DNA of 8,949 nt from Chloroflexota bacterium (GTDB lineage Bacteria; Chloroflexota; Limnocylindria; Limnocylindrales; CSP1-4), in contig JAJYDP010000163.1 in the NCBI GenBank assembly GCA_021777365.1, positions 1-8,949 on the forward strand. Reading direction: 5' to 3'. Made by a program: the position numbers and the translations under genes. The notes beneath the pieces were generated by a model that worked only from the letters and a program-made list of their open reading frames with translations, was not told the DNA's origin and ran no database searches. Of the stretch, positions 1-7,009 are shown one piece after another. How positions within the stretch are numbered: the first letter of the stretch is position 1; every line of letters starts with the position of its first letter.

Positions 1-126
1 GTACTCCAAGGATGACCTCGCCCGCATTCAACGGAGCCTGAACGAACGTCCGCGCAAGACCCTCGGCTATATGACACCATTGGAGAAGTTCACCGAATTA
101 GTTGCGCTGTCTACTTGAATCCGCCC
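1..126 (+). mobile_element. Right end of an IS30-family insertion sequence
   Basis: The element enters from the left and ends within a few bases after the transposase stop. The exact boundary is not fixed because the other terminal repeat is outside the window. Residues homologous to TnpA of the outer element resume at about 131 (F-M-V-V-E-P-A), so the junction lies between 118 and 130. Confidence 0.7.
2..118 (+). CDS. IS30-family transposase, C-terminal end (partial, runs in from the left)
   Basis: Open in frame from base 2 to the TGA at 116-118, giving 38 residues that start YSKDDLARIQRSLNERPRK and continue with TLGYMTPLEKFTELVALST. The RPRKTLGYMTP block followed by a short E-x-F-x-E-L-V tail is the signature of the extreme C-terminus of IS30-family DDE transposases. 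The rest of the gene lies outside the window, so nothing can be said about its integrity. The gene abuts outer tnpA, whose 5' end is missing, so this IS is the likely cause of that truncation. In IS30 elements the terminal repeat usually overlaps or closely follows the stop, which fits an IS end at about 118-128. Confidence 0.88.
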   Translation, partial: YSKDDLARIQRSLNERPRKTLGYMTPLEKFTELVALST

Positions 127-133
127 ACACTTC

Positions 134-1162
134 ATGGTGGTCGAGCCAGCCGATTGCTACCTCGCTCACCTCGCGGCGATCGAGCGCTCGCCGAACACGG
201 TGCGCGCCTACGCGTCGAGCCTGAAGTTCTTCTTCGAGCACCTCGAGGCGCGCGGCCTCGCCTTCGAGGACGTAAGGATCGACGACATCGGCCGGTTCGT
301 CCAGGCGTTGCGGGCCCCGGCCGAGGGCGTGATCGTCATCGACGCGAGCGCGTCCCACCGTGCGCCTTCGACGGTCAACCGTCACCTCGCGGCGATCTTC
401 GGGCTTTATGAGTTCCACGCCCGGCGCGGTGTTACGGTCGCCGACGAACTCATCAGCTGGCGCCGAGGTGGGCGCGGCTCCTACAAGCCGTTCTTGGACC
501 AGGTCGGCGGGCGGGCTCGACGGGTGCCCCGCCGACCGGTGCGCCTGCGAGAGAGCACGCACCTGCCAAAGACCCTCACCACCGCCGAGATCGCAACGCT
601 CCTCGAGGCCTGTGCGCACCTGCGAGACCGCTTCCTCCTCGCGCTCTTGGCCGAGACTGGCATGCGCGTCGGCCAGGCGCTCGGGCTGCGCCACGAGGAC
701 TTCGTCTCTCGGGAGCAGGCGGTGCGCATCGTTCCGAGGACCGACAACGCGAACGGCGCGAGGGCCAAGTGCCGCGATACTGCGGCGATCCCGATCTCGA
801 CTGGTCTTGTGCGCGCCTACACCGGGTACCTCTTCGCCGAGTACCGCGACCTCGACTCGGACTACGTGTTCGTCAACCTCTTCGCGCCGCCGCTCGGGCG
901 CCCGATGCGCTACTCGGCCGTCGCCGGTCTCGTCGACCGGCTCGTGGCGCGCACCGGGATCGAGTTCAACTTGCACATGCTGCGTCACAGTGCGGCCTCC
1001 TCAATGATCCGGGCGGGAGTCCCGATCGAGGTGGTCTCGAAACTGCTCACCCACGCGAACGTCGCGACGACGAGCGCCACCTACGTGCACCTCGGCGTCG
1101 AGGACCTCCGGGCTGAGCTCCAACGAGCCGGGGTCGCTGACCCCGTGACGTCGCTGCAGTGA
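134..1162 (+). CDS. tnpA: Tyrosine recombinase TnpA of outer Tn554-like element, 5'-truncated
   Basis: TnpA would cut and rejoin DNA together with TnpB during transposition. The 342-residue frame shows an N-terminal SAM-like core-binding domain (SPNTVRAYASSL, about residues 19-30) and a C-terminal catalytic domain. All catalytic residues are visible: R178 in TGMRVGQ, probable K212, H281/R284 in HMLRH, H307 in LLTHAN and Y317 in TYVHL. The ATG at 134 is the only usable start because the IS30 stop codon is in frame at 116-118. Aligned with inner TnpA, MVVEPA matches LVVHREA, which starts at residue 26 there, so roughly 20-25 N-terminal residues and the original promoter are lost. The gene's TGA overlaps the GTG of tnpB. 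The catalytic half looks sound, but expression is doubtful. Confidence 0.9.
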   Translation: MVVEPADCYLAHLAAIERSPNTVRAYASSLKFFFEHLEARGLAFEDVRIDDIGRFVQALRAPAEGVIVIDASASHRAPSTVNRHLAAIFGLYEFHARRGVTVADELISWRRGGRGSYKPFLDQVGGRARRVPRRPVRLRESTHLPKTLTTAEIATLLEACAHLRDRFLLALLAETGMRVGQALGLRHEDFVSREQAVRIVPRTDNANGARAKCRDTAAIPISTGLVRAYTGYLFAEYRDLDSDYVFVNLFAPPLGRPMRYSAVAGLVDRLVARTGIEFNLHMLRHSAASSMIRAGVPIEVVSKLLTHANVATTSATYVHLGVEDLRAELQRAGVADPVTSLQ

Positions 1163-2664
1163 GCACGTCCCTCGCCACCGCGAGCGAGTACCCCGACGAC
1201 GACGTCGCGCACCTGCTCGAGCTCGTTCGTTCCGAGTTCGCCGTCGCGATCTATCGCCCCGACCCGACGGACCCGGTGCTCACCGGGCGGCCATGTGCGG
1301 TGAAGGAGTGCGAACATCCGGCCCGCTCCCGGGGACTGTGCGCCGCGCACCGCTCTCGCTGGGCGAACCAGAAACAACCGGACCTTGCGAGGTTCATCGC
1401 AACCGCCGCGCCTGTGCGGGGAGAAACGCCGCGAGCTGACGAGGTATTCGACCTCTCGACACTTGCGCTCCGTGTCCGCCTCGAGCTCGCTCTCGTACTG
1501 CAGCGTCGCCACGATCAGCGTGGTCAGGGACTGCGCCCGGCGGCCGTCCGGCCGGTTGTCACGATGCTCACTCGTTGCGCAGCCGCCTCATTGCTCGAGC
1601 GGCCCCTCGACGCTTGGATTGCCTGGTTCGCGCCGATGAACAAGACGACCAGAGCGAGTGCGGTCGGCTTCCTCCGTTACGCCCGGTGCGTGCTCGAGGA
1701 CACCCTCTTCGGCGGGGTGGAAGCCGAATACGCCCGCGACACGTGGGACATCCGCCGCCTCGCCATCCCAGTCACCGTCGGACATCACTCGGTCTCCTTC
1801 GCCGGCATTCCCCAGGTATGGCTGCGTGAGGCGGTGAAGTCCTGGGCGAGGTCGCGCCTCGTCGGAGGGATCTCCTTCGGAGCGATCCGCCGTGACGTCA
1901 CCGGGCTCGGGTGGTTTGCTCGTTTCCTCGCGCAGGCCCTACCGGAGGCGGACGGTGCCTCGGAGATCAGCCGGGTACTCGTCGAGGGTTACCTCGTGCA
2001 CCTCGCTTGCGAAGGCCCGGCTCCGAACACGAGCCTCGGCTACCTCACCAGCCTGCGGAACTTCCTCGAGACCGCGAGACGGCGGGGTCTTCTTACCCGT
2101 CTCGGTCCCGACGCCGTCGTCTACGCCGACGACCTGCCGCGCCGCCCGGCTGGTCTGCCCCGGTTCGTCACCGAAGACGTGATGACCAGACTCGAGTCCG
2201 ACCACGCGCTTTCGTTTCTCCCGGACCACACGACGCGCCACCTCGTCATCGTCCTCATCGAGACCGGACTTCGCGCCAGCGACGCCTGTCAGCTCCGGGC
2301 CGACTGCCTCGTCCTCGACTCGGCGGGGTGGCCGTGTTTGCGCTACATGAACAACAAGGTGCGCGCCGAGCAACTCGTGCCGCTGTCCTCTCGGGCGGCG
2401 CAAGCTATCCGAGCCCAGCAGGACGAAGTCGCAAGGACGTCGACGACTTCACCGTGGCTGTTTCCTGCGCCGATGGCAAACCCCGATGGCCTGCGCCCGT
2501 TTACCTACGGCACCCTCCGTCAGCGCCTCGCTCGCTTCGAGGAAGTGATCGACCTTCGCGACGGGCAAGGGCGTCCGGTCCGGGTGACGGCTCACCAGTT
2601 TCGGCACACATTTGTTATCTCCCCTGGACCCTTGCTGTCTGCGACGACACATTCCGCGGCCTGA
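1159..2664 (+). CDS. tnpB: Tyrosine recombinase TnpB of outer element, N-terminal part, cut by inner element
   Basis: The GTG start overlaps the tnpA stop (GTGA, 1159-1162), which suggests translational coupling. Residues 46-64 form a small C/H cluster (C46, C51, C61, H64 in CAVKEC...GLCAAH), a likely zinc-binding module. A core-binding domain follows, then the catalytic domain with R372 (TGLRASD) and H479/R482/H483 (HQFRHT). The true gene ends at about base 2614. After HTF the frame runs into the inner element and adds meaningless residues (VISPGPLL and so on) up to a TGA at 2662-2664. The product lacks the second catalytic His and the Tyr nucleophile, so it cannot be an active recombinase. 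The missing C-terminus is at 7010-7518. Joining 2614 to 7010 gives an in-frame protein of 654 residues, close to the roughly 630 of Tn554 TnpB. Confidence 0.9.
   Translation: MSTSLATASEYPDDDVAHLLELVRSEFAVAIYRPDPTDPVLTGRPCAVKECEHPARSRGLCAAHRSRWANQKQPDLARFIATAAPVRGETPRADEVFDLSTLALRVRLELALVLQRRHDQRGQGLRPAAVRPVVTMLTRCAAASLLERPLDAWIAWFAPMNKTTRASAVGFLRYARCVLEDTLFGGVEAEYARDTWDIRRLAIPVTVGHHSVSFAGIPQVWLREAVKSWARSRLVGGISFGAIRRDVTGLGWFARFLAQALPEADGASEISRVLVEGYLVHLACEGPAPNTSLGYLTSLRNFLETARRRGLLTRLGPDAVVYADDLPRRPAGLPRFVTEDVMTRLESDHALSFLPDHTTRHLVIVLIETGLRASDACQLRADCLVLDSAGWPCLRYMNNKVRAEQLVPLSSRAAQAIRAQQDEVARTSTTSPWLFPAPMANPDGLRPFTYGTLRQRLARFEEVIDLRDGQGRPVRVTAHQFRHTFVISPGPLLSATTHSAA
2609..2614. other. Left junction spacer (CATTTG) of the inner element
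   Basis: These six bases lie between outer tnpB sequence ending CGGCACA and the inner element's TTATCT terminus. Read as tnpB they complete CAC ACA TTT G, giving H-T-F plus the first base of a Gly codon, and GC at 7010-7011 completes GGC. This spacer therefore represents the original target. Exact borders could shift by one base. Confidence 0.65.
2615..2620 (+). repeat. Left terminal hexamer TTATCT of inner element
   Basis: TTATCT is the exact inverse of AGATAA at 6998-7003, and outer tnpB sequence ends just before it. A second inverted motif lies inside: TTGCTGTCTG at 2632-2641, matched by the complement TTGATGTCTG at 6949-6958. These are candidate recombinase core and accessory binding sites. 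Confidence 0.7.
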
Positions 2665-2723
2665 GTCTCTCGTGATGGACAAGTATCCGCCTCTTCGTCC
2701 GCGATGTCGTTTACGTTCGCCAC
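2621..2723 (+). promoter_or_regulatory. Left-end leader of inner element, probably holding the tnpABC promoter
   Basis: These 103 non-coding bases lie between the terminal hexamer and the tnpA ATG. A -10-like TACGTT (2712-2717) lies 6 nt before the ATG and there is no Shine-Dalgarno sequence, which would fit a leaderless transcript. No convincing -35 box is visible at the right distance (GCCTCT at 2689-2694). The TTGCTGTCTG motif (2632-2641) also lies here. The promoter call is weak; only its general location is supported. Confidence 0.3.
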
Positions 2724-3845
2724 ATGAGCAATTTTCGAGCAGAACGTGCGCTGTCGCCCCTCGACGGCTCGGAGTTCTGGGTGGTGCTCGACGCCAATCT
2801 CGTTGTGCATCGCGAGGCGAGCGACTTCCTCCGCGCGCTCGACGGAGCTGGATCCTCACCGCACACGATCCGCGTCTACGGGGGGCGGGTCGCGAGGTTC
2901 CTCGGATGGTGCGAGGACCACGGCGTTGCGTGGACATCGATCTCGCTCGCCAACTTGGCCCGTTTCAAACACTTCCTCGAGGCGACGCCACATCGGGGCG
3001 ATCGACGACGCTCCGGGGCGACAGTCAATGCGTCGCTCACCGCGGTCTGTGAGTTCCTGCGCTTCTGCGCGAGGACCGGCGTGATCGAGCAGTCCGTCGC
3101 GAGCCAGCTGTCCGAGCCCCGCCTCCTTCGCTTCACGCCGCCCGGCTTCGATGCCGGCGAGTCCGGTCAGTTCCGGACGGTGCGGGTCCGATCGCTCAAG
3201 TCGAGAGCGACGATCCCGTTCCCCGAGGCACTCACGCCCGAGCACGCCGAACGGGTCGTCTCCTGCTGCCAGCGTTCGCGGGAGACCTTCATGGTGGTGC
3301 TGATGCGCGACAGCGGCCTGCGGATCGGTGAGGTCCTCGGGCTGCGCCGGAGCGATCTCCACCTGCTGCCCGACTCACGCTCTCTCGGCTGCGCGGTTGT
3401 CGGCGCGCACCTCCACGTCCGCCACCGCCAGAACCCGAACGGCGCGCTCGCGAAGTCGCGCTTTCCGAGGACCGTGCCAGCGAGCGAGGCGCTCTGCTCG
3501 GCCTACGCCGACTACTTCTTCGAGCGCGCGGAACTCCTCGGCGAAGACGACAACGACATGGTCTTCGTTAACCTCTATCACGCCCCCCTCGGGGAAGCAA
3601 TGACCTATCGGGCGGCGAAGGGCTTCTTCGATCGGCTTCAACGCGAGTGCGGCTTTCCGGTGCGCCCGCACATGCTGCGGCACACCGCGGCGACGAACTG
3701 GGTGCGCGCCGGGGTCGACCTCGACGTCGTCCAGCGCCTCTTGGGTCACGCCTCGCTCGCCTCGACGAGCGTGTACCTGCACGCGAGCGACGAGGACAAG
3801 CGGCGGGCGGTGGAGGCCGTCGCCGCCGGGCGGCACTACCGATGA
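2724..3845 (+). CDS. tnpA: Tyrosine recombinase TnpA of inner Tn554-like element
   Basis: This 373-residue integrase-family enzyme is about the size of Tn554 TnpA (361 aa). The N-terminal core-binding domain contains SSPHTIRVYGGRVARFL (about residues 45-61). The catalytic domain has R200 (SGLRIGEVLGLR), probable K244 (ALAKSRF), H316 and R319 (HMLRHT), H342 (LLGHAS) and Y351 (STSVYLH), so the full catalytic set is present. The ATG at 2724 is chosen because it keeps the N-terminal extension (WVVLDANLVV) before the SAM-like domain; no better start with a ribosome binding site is seen. Its TGA overlaps the tnpB ATG (ATGA, 3842-3845). It is collinear with outer TnpA but clearly diverged at the protein level, so the two elements are relatives and not recent copies. 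Confidence 0.93.
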   Translation: MSNFRAERALSPLDGSEFWVVLDANLVVHREASDFLRALDGAGSSPHTIRVYGGRVARFLGWCEDHGVAWTSISLANLARFKHFLEATPHRGDRRRSGATVNASLTAVCEFLRFCARTGVIEQSVASQLSEPRLLRFTPPGFDAGESGQFRTVRVRSLKSRATIPFPEALTPEHAERVVSCCQRSRETFMVVLMRDSGLRIGEVLGLRRSDLHLLPDSRSLGCAVVGAHLHVRHRQNPNGALAKSRFPRTVPASEALCSAYADYFFERAELLGEDDNDMVFVNLYHAPLGEAMTYRAAKGFFDRLQRECGFPVRPHMLRHTAATNWVRAGVDLDVVQRLLGHASLASTSVYLHASDEDKRRAVEAVAAGRHYR

Positions 3846-6304
3846 GCGCAATGCACCTCGTCGCAGCGGACGAGGTCGCGGGAGACGAGAGCACCCCTCA
3901 TCCCTCCTGGCTCGGATGGCTGGTGGCCCACGTCCTGCCGGCGTGGCGTGAGCGGGAGTGGGACCACGAGCACCTCCTGTTCACCGGCGACCTCGACGAT
4001 AATCGGACGGTCGCGTGGCGCTGCCAGACGCCCTCCTGTCCGGCGGTCACCCGCCGCCATCACGGCCGCTGCGACGCCTGCCGCCGGGCGCAGACGGCAA
4101 GTGGCCTGCCCGACGACGTCTTCGACCGCGAACCCCGACGGGCGCCGTTCTTCGCACTCGTGCTTGCGCCCTGCGCGGTCCAGGGCTGCCGGCGCGAGGC
4201 CTCGAGCCACGGCCTGTGCCAGGCGCACGGCCGGGCCGTCGGCTCCCGGCGCGACGCGACGAGGTCTCTCGAGGAGCTCGTTGGGGTCGCCGTGCCGTTC
4301 CCGGCGTTCGAGTCCTGCCTCGTGCGCGCCTGTCCGCGCCAGCGCACGAGCGGGCGCGGACTGTGCGCGTTCCACGCCAACCGCCTCCGGCGCGAGCGCG
4401 GCAACGGGTGCTCGCCAACGGAGGTCGCGACGTGGGCGCAGCAGCAACCGCCGCGGCTCGGCCCGCACCAGTTCTCCCTCTCCGGTCTCACCGAGACCGT
4501 CCGCTACGAGCTCCTCTACTGCCTCCAGCAACGCGACGAGCTCCCGCCGCCGCTCGACCCGACGCAGGTGCGCATCGTCGTCACGCGCCTTTGCGACGCG
4601 ACCTCGGTTCGTGAGCTCGACCTCGAGGCGCTCTGCCAAAGCGGCGGGATGCAATACAACGCAGCGGCGAAGGGGCTCGTGCGCGACCTCGGTCGCCATC
4701 TCCAGCAGGCGTGGAGCCGCTTCTCCGGCGCCGATCCCTATGGCGGTGACTGCTGGGAGGTGGCACCACTCGGGCTCTTCCCGAACGGATCACGCCGCTA
4801 CCCGGCGACCTCGGGCGTGATCGACTTCCGCCCGATCGGTGAGGTGTGGCTACGCGAGGTCGCGAAGGCCTGGGCGCGCACCACCCACCCTTACCTGCAG
4901 AACCTCCGCCAGGCGATCAAGGCGTGCACCCTGGCCTCGACCGTGCTCGCCCTCTCCGGCCCGTCCGACCCGTCCCTGCTCGGCGCCGGCGAGTTCTCAC
5001 GAGTCCTCGATGCGCTCTCGACGCAACACCGCGACGACGGGTCGCTGTACTCGGCGAGCTTTCGCAACGTGCTCCTGTCCCGGTTCCGCGAGGTCGTCGA
5101 CTTCGGACGGACAGACGGCCTCATGGCGAGGGTGCCCGACTCGTTCTCCTCGGCGCGCCGGCGGCGCGTCGTCACCGAGGCGAACGAGGACGAGATTGGA
5201 AAGGCGTTGCCGGAGACGGTGATTCGCCAGCTCGATGCGCACCTGCACCTCCTTGGCCCGTCGGGCAGGATGGGCCCGATCGCAGCCGGCGACCTCCAGG
5301 CGATGCACCAGGCGATCTACCGGATCCTGCGCGACACCGGACGCCGTCCCGGCGAGGTCGCGAGCTTGATGATCGGTTGCGTCGAGGTGATTGACGGCCA
5401 CCACAACCTCGTCTACGACAACCACAAGGCCGGGCGCCTCCGCCGGCGCCTGCCGATCACGACCGACACCGCTGAGGTGATCGCTTCCTGGCAGCGCCGT
5501 CGGCAGGTGCTGTCGTTGCCCCCGTCGAGCGACAGATGGCTGTTCCCCTCGCCGCTGCTGCGCGCCACGCGTTCGGCCGGTCACTTGACCGCGGCGGGCA
5601 TCGGCGCCGAGTTCCGTGCCTGGGTGCGCAAGATCGAAACGCTCGACGGCGAGGCGCTCGGGGACGACGGGCGCCCGGCCCCGTTCGAGCGCTCCAAGAT
5701 CATTCCCTACGCGCTTCGCCACTCCTACGCCCAGCGCCACGCGGACGCGGGCGTTCCCGTCGACGTCCTACGAGAGCTCCTCGACCATGTCTCGATGCAG
5801 ACGACGATGGGGTACTACTCGGTTTCCCTGAAACGCAAGCGTCTGGCCATCTCCACGGTGGGCTCACTCGCGTTTGACGCGAGCGCGAACGCCGCGCCGT
5901 TCACCGACCCGCTCGCCTACGAGCGCGCCTCGGTCTCGGTGCCCTACGGCAATTGCACCGAGCCGGCCAACGTACGCGCTGGTGGCGGGCATTGCCCGAT
6001 CCGCTTCCAGTGCGCTGGGTGCACCTTCTACCGGCCGGACCCCTCCTACCTTCCGGCGCTCGAGTCCCATCTCGCTGCGCTACGCGCCGATCGGGAGACC
6101 GCGCTCGCGATGGATACCGCTCCCTATGTGCTCGCCAACCTGAGCGCGGAGATCGATGCCTTCGCTCGAGTCGTCGAAGCGATGGGCCACCGCCTCGGTG
6201 AGCTCGCGCCCGATGAACGTGCCGAGGTGGAGGAAGCGAGCCGCCTTCTTCGTCGTGCCCGGGGTGCTCGGCGCATCCCGCTCGTCGTCGAGGAGACAGG
6301 ATGA
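3842..6304 (+). CDS. tnpB: Large tyrosine recombinase TnpB with three N-terminal zinc-type modules, inner element
   Basis: The product has 820 residues, about 190 more than Tn554 TnpB and 166 more than the rebuilt outer TnpB. The N-terminus holds three Cys/His clusters: C61-C66-C77-C80, C111-C116-C126-H129 and C159-C164-C175-H178. The last two share a C-x4-C-x9/10-C-x2-H pattern and look like tandem copies. Then come a core-binding domain and a catalytic domain with R502 (TGRRPGE), probable K529, Y623/R626/H627 (YALRH; Tyr replaces the first His of HxxRH), H649 (LLDHVS) and Y658 or Y659 as nucleophile. After it lies a Cys4 cluster (C705, C718, C724, C727) and an alpha-helical C-terminal tail. 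The ATG at 3842 overlaps the tnpA stop. A longer frame open from 3647 runs inside tnpA and is not the start. Confidence 0.92.
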   Translation: MSAMHLVAADEVAGDESTPHPSWLGWLVAHVLPAWREREWDHEHLLFTGDLDDNRTVAWRCQTPSCPAVTRRHHGRCDACRRAQTASGLPDDVFDREPRRAPFFALVLAPCAVQGCRREASSHGLCQAHGRAVGSRRDATRSLEELVGVAVPFPAFESCLVRACPRQRTSGRGLCAFHANRLRRERGNGCSPTEVATWAQQQPPRLGPHQFSLSGLTETVRYELLYCLQQRDELPPPLDPTQVRIVVTRLCDATSVRELDLEALCQSGGMQYNAAAKGLVRDLGRHLQQAWSRFSGADPYGGDCWEVAPLGLFPNGSRRYPATSGVIDFRPIGEVWLREVAKAWARTTHPYLQNLRQAIKACTLASTVLALSGPSDPSLLGAGEFSRVLDALSTQHRDDGSLYSASFRNVLLSRFREVVDFGRTDGLMARVPDSFSSARRRRVVTEANEDEIGKALPETVIRQLDAHLHLLGPSGRMGPIAAGDLQAMHQAIYRILRDTGRRPGEVASLMIGCVEVIDGHHNLVYDNHKAGRLRRRLPITTDTAEVIASWQRRRQVLSLPPSSDRWLFPSPLLRATRSAGHLTAAGIGAEFRAWVRKIETLDGEALGDDGRPAPFERSKIIPYALRHSYAQRHADAGVPVDVLRELLDHVSMQTTMGYYSVSLKRKRLAISTVGSLAFDASANAAPFTDPLAYERASVSVPYGNCTEPANVRAGGGHCPIRFQCAGCTFYRPDPSYLPALESHLAALRADRETALAMDTAPYVLANLSAEIDAFARVVEAMGHRLGELAPDERAEVEEASRLLRRARGARRIPLVVEETG
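6291..6295 (+). promoter_or_regulatory. Shine-Dalgarno AGGAG for inner tnpC
   Basis: AGGAG lies within the last codons of tnpB, five bases before the tnpC ATG at 6301. It supports that start. Confidence 0.6.
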
Positions 6305-6888
6305 CGACCGCCCGGGGAGCCGTGACCCGCACGGCGGCGCTGCGTGGCGCACGCGAGAAGGACAGCCGAGAAAAGCGTGACCGGGCGCTCGCCGCGCTCG
6401 AGGTGCTCGTGGCTGCAGGAGCGCCGATCAGCTTCGCCGCGGTGGCGAACGCGGCGGGCGTGTCGCGCTCGCTCGTCTACGCCGACGGTGTTCGCGACCA
6501 GGTGGAGGCCGCGCGAGCCCGGCAGCGCGAACCGGGCGGCACGACTATCCCCGCCCGTGCCGGCAACCTGCCAGCTACGCCGGAAAGTCTCCGGGTCGAG
6601 CTCGCCGTCGCCCGTGAGGAGATCCGTCGTCTCCGTGGGGAGGAGGCTGTTCTCACACGACGCCTTCGTCTGCAGCTCGGCGCGGAGATTGAAGCACCAG
6701 AGAAGTCACAGCTCATCAGCCGCGTCGGCGAACTCGAAGCGGTGAACCGTCAGCTCGTCGCGGAACGTGACGCGAGAGTGCTCGAGACCGTCGCCGCTCG
6801 GCGCCGGATCACGGAGCTCGAAGACGAGCTAGGCGCCGCGCGCGAGAGCTTGCGCCGAACGATCCGGGAACAGAACCGGACACGGTGA
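6301..6888 (+). CDS. tnpC: TnpC-like helix-turn-helix/coiled-coil accessory protein, inner element (DUF6262 type)
   Basis: The 195-residue product starts at an ATG that overlaps the tnpB TGA (ATGA, 6301-6304) and is served by AGGAG. Residues about 23-38 are a basic helix. Residues about 43-66 (ISFAAVANAAGVSRSLVY) look like a TetR/MerR-style helix-turn-helix: sequence-specific DNA binding is likely. Residues about 98-190 are rich in Glu, Arg and Leu heptads and predict a long coiled coil. The pattern matches proteins found downstream of TnpB in actinobacterial Tn554-like elements (DUF6262, named from memory). Tn554 TnpC is smaller (125 aa) and affects efficiency and orientation of insertion; the same role here is an inference from position. 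No catalytic motif is seen. Confidence 0.85.
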   Translation: MTTARGAVTRTAALRGAREKDSREKRDRALAALEVLVAAGAPISFAAVANAAGVSRSLVYADGVRDQVEAARARQREPGGTTIPARAGNLPATPESLRVELAVAREEIRRLRGEEAVLTRRLRLQLGAEIEAPEKSQLISRVGELEAVNRQLVAERDARVLETVAARRRITELEDELGAARESLRRTIREQNRTR

Positions 6889-6997
6889 GCGATGCCGCCC
6901 ACCGTTGCTCCCTGCTCCGACCAACCGTGGACAACGTGCCGGACGTGTCAGACATCAACACATAGCCGTTCACCAGGTATTCCTCTGGATCGACTAC
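6889..6997 (+). other. Right-end non-coding region of inner element
   Basis: This is about 110 bases between the tnpC stop and the terminal AGATAA. It holds CAGACATCAA (6949-6958), the inverted partner of TTGCTGTCTG at the left end, inside the near-palindrome TGTCAGACA. It also holds CCAG/CTGG with an 8-nt gap (6973-6988). These are candidate protein-binding sites for the transposition complex. One plus-strand frame stays open through the region and into outer tnpB. Confidence 0.5.
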
Positions 6998-7003
6998 AGA
7001 TAA
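6998..7003 (+). repeat. Right terminal hexamer AGATAA of inner element
   Basis: AGATAA is the inverse of TTATCT at 2615-2620. Outer tnpB sequence resumes seven bases later at 7010. The same hexamer occurs at the right end of the outer element (7962-7967), again just before target sequence. Confidence 0.7.
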
Positions 7004-7009
7004 TCACGG
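7004..7009. other. Right junction spacer (TCACGG) of inner element
   Basis: These six bases lie between AGATAA and the rejoined tnpB sequence GCACGAG. Used as the tnpB join they would give R-H-I-T-G-T-R and break the conserved RHT, so they were probably brought in from the element's previous site. Borders are uncertain by about one base. Confidence 0.6.

Larger units (their letters stand above)
2615..7003 (+). mobile_element. Inner Tn554-like tnpABC element, complete, inserted in outer tnpB
   Basis: The 4389-bp element has inverted TTATCT/AGATAA ends. It encodes TnpA (373 aa), TnpB (820 aa) and TnpC (195 aa) in overlapping order and has no cargo. Both halves of outer tnpB flank it and rejoin in frame, so both boundaries are known almost to the base. 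No target duplication is seen; instead the two spacers differ (CATTTG, TCACGG). That fits tyrosine-recombinase insertion of the Tn554 kind and not a DDE transposase. All recombinase catalytic residues are present, so it is potentially functional. Confidence 0.88.

Noticed and set aside
98..988. Long minus-strand reading frame of 296 codons opposite outer tnpA
   Set aside because: It is an antisense shadow. High third-position G+C in tnpA leaves the complementary frame open; its translation is low-complexity Arg/Glu/Val and the plus strand has full catalytic motifs.
1911..2675. Plus-strand frame of 254 codons overlapping outer tnpB
   Set aside because: It is Pro/Arg/Ser-rich shadow translation; the overlapping tnpB frame carries the real motifs.
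3647..3841. Upstream extension of the inner tnpB frame inside tnpA
   Set aside because: The added residues are Arg/Ala-rich and come from an alternate frame of tnpA. The ATG at 3842 with ATGA overlap matches the other gene junctions.
3836..4699. Minus-strand frame of 287 codons opposite inner tnpB, and a similar one at 4997-5740
   Set aside because: The composition is that of shadow frames (Arg, Ala, Val, Glu rich), with no recognisable domain, and they lie opposite clearly coding sequence.
2609..7009. Target-site duplication at the inner element
   Set aside because: The two flanking hexamers (CATTTG and TCACGG) are different, so there is no duplication; they are read as spacers.
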